From an uncultured Sulfitobacter sp. (GTDB lineage Bacteria; Pseudomonadota; Alphaproteobacteria; Rhodobacterales; Rhodobacteraceae): a DNA stretch of 54,191 nucleotides. The stretch covers positions 1-54,191 of the forward strand of contig CALKXT010000181.1 of assembly GCA_938003685.1 (NCBI GenBank), read 5' to 3'. This document shows, one piece after another, positions 10,609-18,689 of this stretch (positions are counted from its first letter, which is position 1; each line of letters opens with the position of its first letter). The translations under genes were made by a program, and so were the position numbers. Below the pieces are notes generated by a model that did not search any database, was not told the DNA's origin, and saw only the letters and a list, made by a program, of their open reading frames with translations.

Positions 10609-11151
10609 ATGCAATCCCTTTCCCTTCCAGTTCTGACAGTGCTGCATATGATCGGCTATGCTGTCGTATTTATTGTTGTTGGTGGGTCTCTGACGTTGCA
10701 AGCGTTTGTGTTTGTACTGCTGTTAATTTGGATCAGCGTCATAGATGCCGACCGCTTTGAAATTCCTGACATAGCCGCGCTGCTTTTGGCAGTGACTGGG
10801 GTTCTTTTGCTCTGGGACCAACCCAGTGCCGTTGTACTCGACAGCTTTGTCGGTGGCACCCTATGGCCCTTATTGTTCTGGGCCATAGCCTATGGGTATC
10901 TGCGCACACGCGGGTTTCATGGCTTGGGGTTCGGGGATGTAAAACTGATGTCTGGGATCGGTCTTTGGTGTGGGTTTACTGCGACAATAAACGTGGTGCT
11001 CGCCGCATCGCTTGCTGGGATTGTTCTCCTTGCACTGCGTGCGGTTCACAATCGTTCGACACATCACCCGCTAGGCCAGTCCATGGTTGCATTCGGCCCG
11101 TTTCTTTGTCTTTCTGCTTGGACAATTTGGCTGGCCGGAGCACCAATATGA
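10609..11151 (+). CDS. gspO: Prepilin peptidase (A24 family, GspO-like)
   Basis: A 180-residue, very hydrophobic membrane protein of the type IV prepilin peptidase family. The two catalytic aspartates of A24 peptidases are in place: D46 in VIDADRFEIPD and D110 in GLGFGDVKLM. It lacks the N-terminal Cys-rich/methyltransferase half of classical PilD/GspO and so is the short CpaA-like form; whether it N-methylates is unknown. It should cleave the leaders of the neighbouring pseudopilins GspK and GspG at the inner membrane. Its stop codon overlaps the gspG start in an ATGA, so the two are translationally coupled. Confidence 0.88.
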   Translation: MQSLSLPVLTVLHMIGYAVVFIVVGGSLTLQAFVFVLLLIWISVIDADRFEIPDIAALLLAVTGVLLLWDQPSAVVLDSFVGGTLWPLLFWAIAYGYLRTRGFHGLGFGDVKLMSGIGLWCGFTATINVVLAASLAGIVLLALRAVHNRSTHHPLGQSMVAFGPFLCLSAWTIWLAGAPI

Positions 11152-11576
11152 AATCCCACGACCCCAATTGGACAAAACGCAGTGGTATCACCATCCTAGA
11201 GGTGCTGATCGTACTCGCGATTATAGCCATGATTGCGGCTGTCGTAGGACCCCGGTTGATTGGATATCTAGGCCGTGCCAAATCCGAGACCGCATCGCTT
11301 CAGATTGATCAAATCGGCAATGCGCTGCAATTGTTCTACATTGATACTGGCCGCTATCCGACCGACTCTGAGGGGCTAAGTGTTTTGGTAAATGCCCCGC
11401 CGGGTGATAGCAGTTGGCAGGGCCCCTATCTTGACAGCGAAGATGGCCTGACTGACCCATGGAACCGAAGCTATATTTACGCTGAGCCAGGCGATAACCA
11501 ACGCCCTAATGTTTCCTCTCTAGGCCGAGATGGTCAGAGTGGCGGGGATGGCGAAGATAAGGATTTGGAACTCTAG
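11148..11576 (+). CDS. gspG: Type II secretion major pseudopilin GspG
   Basis: A 142-residue pseudopilin. The leader MKSHDPNWTKRSG is cut after G13 to expose ITILEVLIVLAII with the conserved Glu at +5. The globular part has the GspG signature (GRYPTDSEGLSVLV, GPYLDSE, DPWNRSYIY) and ends in an acidic tail (GDGEDKDLEL) like the calcium-binding loop of GspG. The frame is open further upstream, but the ATG at 11148 overlapping the prepilin peptidase stop (ATGA) is clearly the start. It forms the bulk of the periplasmic pseudopilus. It is convergent with the next gene, 30 bp away, and no strong hairpin is seen between them. Confidence 0.92.
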   Translation: MKSHDPNWTKRSGITILEVLIVLAIIAMIAAVVGPRLIGYLGRAKSETASLQIDQIGNALQLFYIDTGRYPTDSEGLSVLVNAPPGDSSWQGPYLDSEDGLTDPWNRSYIYAEPGDNQRPNVSSLGRDGQSGGDGEDKDLEL

Positions 11577-11606
11577 TTCTTGATCTTGCTAACTAACACC
11601 TAATAG

Positions 11607-12506
11607 CTACTCAATCTGAGGCGCAATAACATAGCTTAGGGATGCGATCACATCCCAAGTATGCTGAGCAGGTACATTCGCCATATCCACGGCGGCATGC
11701 ATTTCAGCCAATGAAATATTGAGTTGGTGATTTTTCAATTGTCTTAGGTTTTCAGCTTTATGATGCTCAATCAAGCCCGCCCGCTCAAGTCGGCTGAGTG
11801 AATTTTCAAAAGACAAATCGTGAGCAGGATACATCGCCTCTAACGCGTTGATGTGTTCATCCAGTTCCACAGCAGCACTCTGTCCTGATATGCCCCATTT
11901 TCCCTCAATGAATTTACCTCTTGAAAATTCATCAAATAGAATTCCAATCTCTCGGACCACGTCAATCGGGTGGTCCGCGACGTGTACAAAATTCAACAGG
12001 ACATTCGGAGGGTTCAGCGTAGATCGTAAACTGTCGGTTTGACCCGGGTAACGCGGCCCCCCTTTTAGAGCATTAAGGCGCTCAGAAGCGGGTTGGAAAT
12101 ATGTATCATTTTGCTCAAATAGGATCACAACAGTTTTTGAAACTGTGTACCACAGTGTCGAAAAACTAAGGCGTTCGATAGGAAACGTCTGCCAATCAAA
12201 TCGCCATATTTCACGCATAGAATGACGGTTGAGTTCAACAATCGCAGAGCTTTTCACCTCAAACCCATGCTCCTTGCAAAAAGACAAAATCTGTTGTCCA
12301 CGCCTTCCTACAATTGCATCAGGTTTGAACATCATCAGCGCAGTATTTTTGTACCAGTGCTGAGTCTGATCGCCCAATCTGTTCTCTATCTCTTTGCTGC
12401 ATTCATAGATGTACAAATCATTGCAGTACGGATCATTGTGGCCATCGGCCATTTGAACAGAGCCTGAAAATGCACCCAAAGTGGCCATCGTTTCATTAAC
12501 TTGCAT
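11607..12506 (-). CDS. NDK-like domain protein 1
   Basis: A 299-residue protein with a nucleoside-diphosphate-kinase-like domain at about residues 55-195, flanked by an extra N-terminus and a helical C-terminal domain of about 100 residues. NDK landmarks are present: the ATP-site KPDA at 61-64 and a catalytic-His equivalent H175 in VHVADHP (canonical IHGSDS). The glycine and serine after the His are replaced by V and A. Inference: a nucleotide-binding or phosphotransfer enzyme recruited to the pathway rather than a housekeeping NDK, which is about 140 residues. The ATG at 12506 has GGGAG 6 bases upstream and is preferred to an in-frame TTG at 12518. It is the last gene of the operon that starts at 18536. 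A second member of the family is encoded at 19609-20598. Confidence 0.78.
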   Translation of the reverse strand: MQVNETMATLGAFSGSVQMADGHNDPYCNDLYIYECSKEIENRLGDQTQHWYKNTALMMFKPDAIVGRRGQQILSFCKEHGFEVKSSAIVELNRHSMREIWRFDWQTFPIERLSFSTLWYTVSKTVVILFEQNDTYFQPASERLNALKGGPRYPGQTDSLRSTLNPPNVLLNFVHVADHPIDVVREIGILFDEFSRGKFIEGKWGISGQSAAVELDEHINALEAMYPAHDLSFENSLSRLERAGLIEHHKAENLRQLKNHQLNISLAEMHAAVDMANVPAQHTWDVIASLSYVIAPQIE

Positions 12507-12527
12507 CTTAACTCCCAAGCTTTCCTA

Positions 12528-13619
12528 TCAAGATTGAAGTAACTGTCGGAACATCTCAACACGGGGCTGCGCTAATGGTATGCTCATTCGGAAACATGTG
12601 GAAATCTGATCGCTATCATCACCCCTCCAATAGAAATGTTTTTTGCCCTTGATCCCCCTTTCGTAGAAATAATCGAACACATCCTGACAGACCTCTTTTG
12701 GCCATACGAGGTAGGGAAGTGATGACTCCAAGCCGATGCTTGGCGGGATGTCTAATTCCTTGAGCAAGGTAGAAAGATCGGCTTTGACGTCAGCAATCCT
12801 TTCACGCAACGCGCGCGTCAGGTCAGGGCAATTCAAGACCTCCTTCCCAATGCGATAAGACAACGAGGATACTGACATCGGCACAAGAGCTTTGCGCAAC
12901 ATCCGTGTGGCATAAGGTGATGCTACCGCATAGCCCAGCCGAACGCCCCCCAGCCAATACCCTTTCGATATGCCGCGTAAGACGATTAGGTTCCGACGGC
13001 CTTTGATCAATCGCGCCATGCTCTCTGAGGGCGCGAGGTAATTGCCATATGCTTCGTCGATGATCACCAAAGCACCAACAGCGTCAGCAGCGTCCAGCAA
13101 GGCGTTTAGATGTGAAGTGCTTAAAAGGTCGCCCATCAAATTGGGTCTTTCAAGATGGACAAATGCTGGCTTGATCAGCGCGATATTTTCCAAATCACTT
13201 TCACCCAGATCAGAACTGTGACGGGATCGGCATTCCACCCCATTTTGAGCAAGCCAATGTGGCAAATCCGGATAAACATCACCAATCATGTAGCCACCGC
13301 CACGCTTTGGAATACGTGACAGGGCGTACAGTAAAGTATTGATGCCAGCACCTGCCGTAAGTTGAAAATCCGATGGTGAAAGTCCCAAATGACGCGCTGC
13401 CGCAGGTTTAAGGGCCGCTTCTCCAAAAGGGTCATCCAAGAAGTACGATTGCACGTATGGGAGGCCTTCGTTGAGTTCTTTGCTCAATTCTTCTTTTACG
13501 ATCTTGGTAACGTCCTGTGTGAGAAATTGCTGTTCATCGCTGGTCCACGCAAGGTTCAATCCTGAAAAAGTGTCACTAGAAATGGCAATATCTTCATAGC
13601 TGCTAACGGCTAACACCAT
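12528..13619 (-). CDS. PLP-dependent aminotransferase, fold type I (HisC-like)
   Basis: A 363-residue class I/II aminotransferase of histidinol-phosphate-aminotransferase size. The PLP-binding lysine is K219 in GISKGYWLGGVRLGY, and the Asp that holds the pyridine nitrogen is D188 in IIDEAYGNY. The usual NPNNPTG loop is changed to RPNLMGD, which keeps the Asn. The substrate is unknown; because HisC relatives act on phosphorylated or polar amino acids, it may supply an amino acid for the cluster. The frame is open upstream, but the ATG at 13619 sits one base after the stop of the phosphodiesterase gene and gives the normal family length. It is 21 bp upstream of the NDK-like gene. Confidence 0.85.
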   Translation of the reverse strand: MVLAVSSYEDIAISSDTFSGLNLAWTSDEQQFLTQDVTKIVKEELSKELNEGLPYVQSYFLDDPFGEAALKPAAARHLGLSPSDFQLTAGAGINTLLYALSRIPKRGGGYMIGDVYPDLPHWLAQNGVECRSRHSSDLGESDLENIALIKPAFVHLERPNLMGDLLSTSHLNALLDAADAVGALVIIDEAYGNYLAPSESMARLIKGRRNLIVLRGISKGYWLGGVRLGYAVASPYATRMLRKALVPMSVSSLSYRIGKEVLNCPDLTRALRERIADVKADLSTLLKELDIPPSIGLESSLPYLVWPKEVCQDVFDYFYERGIKGKKHFYWRGDDSDQISTCFRMSIPLAQPRVEMFRQLLQS

Positions 13620-13620
13620 G

Positions 13621-14685
13621 TTACGCCCCTTCCAACCACAGATCAGTTGGCTGCCAAGTTGCAAGCATCGCATCACGTTCTGATGCGGTCCATGATCCGT
13701 GTTCATATCCATAGGCCTTGTCGCATAGAAAATCTGTGCGTTGCGCGACAAGAACAACTTCACCGACCCGTTCATACGCCAATGACCCCGTGCGAAAGTA
13801 TGCATCTCTTTCGCTGACAGTGGCGTCCGCCCCAAAAATGTTTTGTAGTTCTCTCATCACGGCAACAGTCAGGGTGTTGTCACCGTTCGTATAGAACCAC
13901 CTCACACGTCCTGCCCCGCCCATTTCGACGCCGTGGTATTTAATCAAGGCATCAACCTGCGCACCATAGTTCGACATGTCGTAGGTTTCGACCAATCCAT
14001 GATCGGAATGTGCGATAACGCAGTTGCCTGTTTGAACCCAATGTCGCGCTAGTCCGTCCAGCCCGACAAGAACTTCATCCACATGATCATCATAACCGTT
14101 CTGATGGATGTGACGGTCAATATCGATAAAACACCAGAGCAGTTTGCCAGTGGTTGCACCATCCAAAGTGTCGTTGATTGCACCCTCAACCTTTTGAACA
14201 ATACCTGCGCCATTGTCCCGATCTGCATGCGTATAAAACCTGTGACCCTGCACCAAGGACGCATCGTTCAACAGCATGTTGCGCCAAGGCCCAGGAAAAT
14301 CCTCCCAATCGCCAAGCACTGCATGGGCGTCGTAGCCAAGATCGATTGCATCAGTAAAAATGGTCGGTAGCTGTGGCACCTCTAACGCACCTTGGTATTC
14401 AAAAACATTTACCATTTCATTTGGGTTTAGACGAAATACTACGCCGGGGATGCCATGCTCATCAACCGATGCCCCGGTCAGTGCACTTAACCATGCGGTT
14501 GAGGACGTTGACGGAAACACCGACGTCACACGTTCAAGCGCGACTCCTTGCCAAGCGGATTGCGCATGCTTGTAATCAATTCCGTCAACGGCAAGTACAA
14601 TGATGTTGCGACGCTGACCTGATCTGCATTCCTGACCCATCAAATCAGCAAGGTATTTTCTAAAATCTCGGATGCTGTCCAACAT
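13621..14685 (-). CDS. Alkaline-phosphatase-fold phosphodiesterase / nucleotide pyrophosphatase-like protein
   Basis: A 354-residue protein of the alkaline phosphatase superfamily, closest in appearance to type I phosphodiesterase/nucleotide pyrophosphatases. Metal ligands are recognisable: D34 in VLAVDGID, the nucleophile region PSTSSTAW followed by LTGASVDEHGIPG, the DIDRHIHQ cluster at 188-195 and SDHG at 227-230. No signal peptide is seen, so it is probably cytoplasmic. It might hydrolyse a nucleotidylated or phosphorylated intermediate, or act as a phosphomutase-type enzyme; the reaction cannot be read from sequence. The start codon overlaps the stop of the preceding FAD gene (TAATG), so translation is coupled. 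Confidence 0.8.
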   Translation of the reverse strand: MLDSIRDFRKYLADLMGQECRSGQRRNIIVLAVDGIDYKHAQSAWQGVALERVTSVFPSTSSTAWLSALTGASVDEHGIPGVVFRLNPNEMVNVFEYQGALEVPQLPTIFTDAIDLGYDAHAVLGDWEDFPGPWRNMLLNDASLVQGHRFYTHADRDNGAGIVQKVEGAINDTLDGATTGKLLWCFIDIDRHIHQNGYDDHVDEVLVGLDGLARHWVQTGNCVIAHSDHGLVETYDMSNYGAQVDALIKYHGVEMGGAGRVRWFYTNGDNTLTVAVMRELQNIFGADATVSERDAYFRTGSLAYERVGEVVLVAQRTDFLCDKAYGYEHGSWTASERDAMLATWQPTDLWLEGA

Positions 14686-16880
14686 TAGACCCCCGAACAT
14701 TCGTGTACACGCTCAGCAGGGTGGCGACCCTTGACCGTATCCACAATTTCGTTTGCCCATACAGCGATGTCATTCAATATGCCGTTGTTCGAATAAGGTT
14801 TTGCCGCAGAATATTGAAAAGCAATCAAGCCTTCTGCGGGCGCGCCTATGACCGTTAGACGGTTTTCGACTCTCCCATCTGATGTAAAGGGATGAAACTG
14901 TTTGTTCAAATCAAGGGCCCCGGGTTCAAAATTGCTTTGCTCATCGACGCCCGGGTTCTTCCAGCGCCGCACCATCCCTCGCGCAAACAAATTCCGATAT
15001 AAGTCGGGCCCATCCCGTTCAGGATCAAATGCAGGCACCCGCGCGTCAATAACCGATGAAACATATTGCTTAATCGTACCTTCATAGCTCACGATACAAA
15101 ACCGATCATGTGCCGTATCAACGTCGATCACGGGACAAGGGCCCATCGACAGATCCAATATCCCGGCCTCTGCAAGAGCCACGAGTTTGCGGGTCGCCGT
15201 TAAACTGGTACCATTCGACATGCGGGTATAAAGCCGATGGTGGTTAACTATGTAATCCGCATGGGATTGCGCCTGAAGACCGCCGTAATCAAGGATCGCG
15301 GCATAGACCGCTCTGAGGTCACGCCAAACCCCATCCGTCGCAGCCTTTAGCGGGTTGCGCATGTTACCCTGTGCCGAAAATAGATTGTCGCGCCTTATAT
15401 GTGCGACTGTCTTTTCGTGCCAATCAGAACCGGGTACTGCGTTATCTGCACGTACCGGGTAAAATACGTCTTTCCAATTAAAGCGATGCTGACGAATGTC
15501 TATTGGATGCTGCCAGGGTGATGTTTTCTGTTTCGGATCATCACCCCAAACGCAGATTTGAAACCGAGCAATGGCTTGATGATAAATTTCAGAAAAGGGA
15601 TCATCCTTGCGGGCCTGTTGGTCTGTACTCAGATTAACAAGGGCCTCAGCCATAAAGTCAAAAGCCTCGTTGACCGGGTGCATTAGAGCATCGATAGCCT
15701 CTTCTTCGCTTAGCTTGCTGGATGAAATATGAGCATCATAGGTAGGTGTTACGACATCCACGAGGTACGCTGCGAACTTTGGCCCCAACAAAGTCTTGTA
15801 ATAGACATACGCCATTTCCAACACGACCAGCGGGAATATATCGCGGCTATAATTCAACTGTTTCACAACCATATCGGATACAAGACAAGGCACGCCCACA
15901 GAGGTGCGCAGTTGTTCAACAGCACCTCGCGTCAAAAACTGCCCCTTATGCTCCTTATGCGCATGGTCAACACCTGATCCTGTGGCTGCTTTGTCATTCT
16001 CGCCCCGACTTTGGACAGGCAAACCACTGCGGCTCAGCCCAAAAATTACCTTGGGTTCCTGCCCAGACGGCACATATTTCAGGGTGTCATCCGGTGCTTT
16101 GTCAAACCGCCCTCCCCTGCCTTCGGTCAGGCTGATGATACTATCCACACCCGCTAACCCAAGACCCAAAACAGCAACGCCTGAACCGGGCGCGATAACG
16201 TCAGAACCCAGTTTTTCTTTCGTTGGATAAATGTAGGGGACAAATTGCGCCGATTTCATCGCAGCGTTCGCGTGCATTAGGCTTTCAGCCTTTGATCCCT
16301 TCGCCGCTCTAACGGGCGCATGTCCAGTGACAAGCAAAACGTGATCCGTATGATACGGTCCTCGTCTTGTGAGCAATCGAAATCTGCCCCCGGGCGTTTC
16401 GGCAATATCAATAACATCCTCAGGAATTTTTTTCATAGTTACGTTTGGCACAGCCTCAAGCAACGCTTGATACCTTACAAATGCAGCATTCAATGCTTCA
16501 CCGTGAATGGCCCGTGTCGGCATTTGCATCGGCTCTAACAGATACTTCGGATCACCTGTTTTTTTAAACTCAACTCCACTCCACTCATACAAGGTCGGTC
16601 GATCCCTCTGCCCCAATAGTGTTGTCGCAGGTTGGTTCGTTTGATCAGCAGCAAATGCAATTTGGCTTGAGACCCGATTCATCTGGCCAGTCACACATTG
16701 GTCGGCACTTTGGGTCGCGCCCGCCCCAAATTCACCAGACCTCTCAAAAACCAAAATCTCTATCTGATCTGCGCATGCCATCTCTGGCAACATGGCCGCT
16801 AGCCGTTCCAAAGCATATGTACCGCGTGGGCCACAGCCTACGATCGCTATCGAAAATGGCTGAATCTTTTGTTGCTTCAT
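14685..16880 (-). CDS. FAD/NAD(P)-binding protein (NAD_binding_9-like), 731 aa
   Basis: A 731-residue protein with an N-terminal Rossmann fold (IAIVGCGPRGTYALERLA, residues 12-29) and a second nucleotide-binding-like stretch (GVAVLGLGLAGVDSI). The spacing and the phrase GQMNRVSSQIAFAAD resemble the FAD-NAD(P)-binding family PF13454, whose members are mostly uncharacterised and appear in secondary-metabolite and iron-uptake loci. The likely role is a flavin-dependent oxidation or N-hydroxylation of an amine or peptide intermediate in the cytoplasm. ATGA overlap with the amidase upstream and TAATG overlap with the phosphodiesterase downstream place it firmly in one operon. The assignment to the fold is good; the reaction is unknown. 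Confidence 0.78.
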   Translation of the reverse strand: MKQQKIQPFSIAIVGCGPRGTYALERLAAMLPEMACADQIEILVFERSGEFGAGATQSADQCVTGQMNRVSSQIAFAADQTNQPATTLLGQRDRPTLYEWSGVEFKKTGDPKYLLEPMQMPTRAIHGEALNAAFVRYQALLEAVPNVTMKKIPEDVIDIAETPGGRFRLLTRRGPYHTDHVLLVTGHAPVRAAKGSKAESLMHANAAMKSAQFVPYIYPTKEKLGSDVIAPGSGVAVLGLGLAGVDSIISLTEGRGGRFDKAPDDTLKYVPSGQEPKVIFGLSRSGLPVQSRGENDKAATGSGVDHAHKEHKGQFLTRGAVEQLRTSVGVPCLVSDMVVKQLNYSRDIFPLVVLEMAYVYYKTLLGPKFAAYLVDVVTPTYDAHISSSKLSEEEAIDALMHPVNEAFDFMAEALVNLSTDQQARKDDPFSEIYHQAIARFQICVWGDDPKQKTSPWQHPIDIRQHRFNWKDVFYPVRADNAVPGSDWHEKTVAHIRRDNLFSAQGNMRNPLKAATDGVWRDLRAVYAAILDYGGLQAQSHADYIVNHHRLYTRMSNGTSLTATRKLVALAEAGILDLSMGPCPVIDVDTAHDRFCIVSYEGTIKQYVSSVIDARVPAFDPERDGPDLYRNLFARGMVRRWKNPGVDEQSNFEPGALDLNKQFHPFTSDGRVENRLTVIGAPAEGLIAFQYSAAKPYSNNGILNDIAVWANEIVDTVKGRHPAERVHECSGV

Positions 16881-18301
16881 GCCGCATCATCTAACGATGG
16901 ACGCACATGCGTTACGCCTGCGCTTGCCTCGAATGCGCTGGCGACCTGAAACATCGTAACCTCATCAAACAATTTACAAACAACCTGCATGCCAAAAGGA
17001 AGGCCGTTTTTGGAAAACCCAATTGGGATTGTCAGTGCAGGGTTGCCCGTTACGCTGAAGGGAGGAGCGTTGATTGCTGTCGCGATCCCCGGGGGGGGCC
17101 AGTCGACTGGAAAATCCGAAATCAGCGACGCAGGCGCTACATTGGTGGCAGTGATAAGCGCGTCAAACCCTTTTCCAAAGACCTGTGCGTTAAACGAAAC
17201 CGTCAACTCACGCCGCAACCTTTGGGCTTGAATATAATCAGCCGCTGACAACCCTGCCGCAGCTGCAACGCGTTGATACGTATAGCGGCCAAAATCCTGG
17301 GGGCGGGATTTTAGATCTGCTTCGTGAATTGCATAAGCTTCGGCCAACATGATGACCCGTTGGCATGCTTTAAACTGATCAAAGTCGGGCAATTGTATGC
17401 GCTCCACAATCGCGCCAAGCGATGTGTACCGCTGCGCCGCAGCCTCCATCGTATCGACCATTTCCTGTGATCTTGATGGCACATCAGTGTACAGGTTGCT
17501 TGCCAATGCGATGCGCATCCCCTCAACCGACTTGCCAATCTTTTGCGCATAATCGGTTTTAGGCAAGGGCACACTGCTGGGGTCTTTTTTATCGAAACCG
17601 GCAATGACGTTCATGGTTAAAGCCGCGTCTTCAACATTCCACGATACAGGACCGCAATGATCAAGTGAATAAGAAAGCGGAAAAACCCCGCGGCGCGAGA
17701 CCAACCCATAAGTTGGTTTCAAACCGACCACACCACAATGGCTAGCGGGAGATCGTATCGACCCACCTGTGTCCGACCCAAGTGCCACACGCACCATACC
17801 CGCACCAACAGCCACGCCCGAGCCGGAGGACGACCCACCCGTGAAATGATCGACATTCCAAGGATTGCGCGCTGTCTCAAAAGGCAGGGTCTCATCTGGC
17901 CCGCCTAAGGCAAACTCATGTGTGTTCAACTTTCCAACAAGGACACCGCCACCCGTGTTGAGCAAGTCTACAGCGTGGGCGTCCTCTTGGGGAATATGAT
18001 CAAGCATCATCCTTGAGTTACAGGTCGTTGCTATGCCCGCAGTATTATAGATGTCCTTCAGGCCAAAAGGAATGCCTTGCAATGGGCCCCTATCAACACC
18101 GTTTTCAAAAGCTTCATCCGCTTGCGCCGCTGTACGTAAGGCGTGTTCACCCGTCACCAATATGAACGCGTTTACTTTTGGATTTAGTTTTTCGATGCGC
18201 GCCAGCGTGAACTCGGTCAATGCCACAGAAGTCAGCGCACCACTGCGCAGCTTAGACCCCAATTCCGAAACAGAAAGCAAATGGAGTTGATCAGTCATCA
18301 T
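16877..18301 (-). CDS. Amidase (GatA/AtzE-like amidase signature family)
   Basis: A 474-residue amidase with a complete Ser-cisSer-Lys triad: K82 in GLKDIYNTAG, the cis-Ser within GGSSSGSG at 155-162 and the nucleophile S181 in GSDTGGSIRSP. Length and motif spacing are normal for the family. It is preceded by a small AtzG-like protein whose stop overlaps this start, an arrangement known for AtzE-type amidases that need a small stabilising partner. Open frame upstream of 18301 is taken up by that gene, so the ATG at 18301 (or 18298) is chosen. It probably hydrolyses an amide or ureide in the pathway, or transfers an amino group. It is not gatA of the tRNA amidotransferase, as no gatB is near. 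Confidence 0.88.
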   Translation of the reverse strand: MMTDQLHLLSVSELGSKLRSGALTSVALTEFTLARIEKLNPKVNAFILVTGEHALRTAAQADEAFENGVDRGPLQGIPFGLKDIYNTAGIATTCNSRMMLDHIPQEDAHAVDLLNTGGGVLVGKLNTHEFALGGPDETLPFETARNPWNVDHFTGGSSSGSGVAVGAGMVRVALGSDTGGSIRSPASHCGVVGLKPTYGLVSRRGVFPLSYSLDHCGPVSWNVEDAALTMNVIAGFDKKDPSSVPLPKTDYAQKIGKSVEGMRIALASNLYTDVPSRSQEMVDTMEAAAQRYTSLGAIVERIQLPDFDQFKACQRVIMLAEAYAIHEADLKSRPQDFGRYTYQRVAAAAGLSAADYIQAQRLRRELTVSFNAQVFGKGFDALITATNVAPASLISDFPVDWPPPGIATAINAPPFSVTGNPALTIPIGFSKNGLPFGMQVVCKLFDEVTMFQVASAFEASAGVTHVRPSLDDAA

Positions 18302-18536
18302 GTCGCAAGAATGCCTCTGGAACAAAGAAACTGGCTGGTTCGTTTTCAGCAGGCCTTGGGTGGCGCAAGTGCCCAAGCTGTTTATTGATTTCCGTAAAAC
18401 CGTGCAAAGTACCTGCCTTCAGGTCTTCAGGCACAGCCAATCCCGCACGCGCACAGGCGGATTCAAAAGTCGACTTATCATCGTCCAACAGGTGGCTCCC
18501 ATCCCAGTTTTTCGTTGGTAACGTCGCCCATGACAT
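18291..18536 (-). CDS. AtzG-like small amidase partner protein
   Basis: An 81-residue protein whose second half (GFTEINKQLGHLRHPRPAENEPASFFVPE) has the helix plus the proline-rich EPAxxFxP tail typical of AtzG/GatC-like partners of amidases. In known systems this subunit binds AtzE as a heterocomplex and stabilises it. It is the first gene of the minus-strand operon 18536 to 11607, and its last codons overlap the amidase start. The upstream ribosome binding site is weak (GGTTGG). Functional pairing with the amidase is inferred from the gene order and the tail motif. Confidence 0.7.
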   Translation of the reverse strand: MSWATLPTKNWDGSHLLDDDKSTFESACARAGLAVPEDLKAGTLHGFTEINKQLGHLRHPRPAENEPASFFVPEAFLRHDD

Positions 18537-18579
18537 CCAACCCGCAGATACACGTTAAGCTTGCAGTGACCTATTAACT

Positions 18580-18630
18580 CTGTCAAGCTTTTGAAAATTG
18601 ACAGGCGTTTTAATGACACTTTTAAAACGC
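18580..18630 (+). promoter_or_regulatory. Divergent promoter with overlapping inverted repeats
   Basis: A -35 box TTGACA lies at 18598-18603 and a weak -10 TTTAAA at 18621-18626 (17-base spacer), pointing at the PhyH gene. A perfect 9-bp inverted repeat, GCGTTTTAA at 18605-18613 and TTAAAACGC at 18622-18630, covers the spacer and -10. A second one, CTGTCAA at 18580-18586 and TTGACAG at 18598-18604, covers the -35. This placement suits a repressor site controlling one or both divergent operons. No regulator gene is recognisable in the window. Confidence 0.5.
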
Positions 18631-18689
18631 TGAACATACCATTTGTTCAATAAAAATAGAGAACATCACAACACGAAAAGGAATTCATC

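Noticed and set aside
16877-18301. gatA of the aspartyl/glutamyl-tRNA amidotransferase
   Set aside because: No gatB, and the small partner is AtzG-like with an EPAxxFxP tail; the operon context is biosynthetic.
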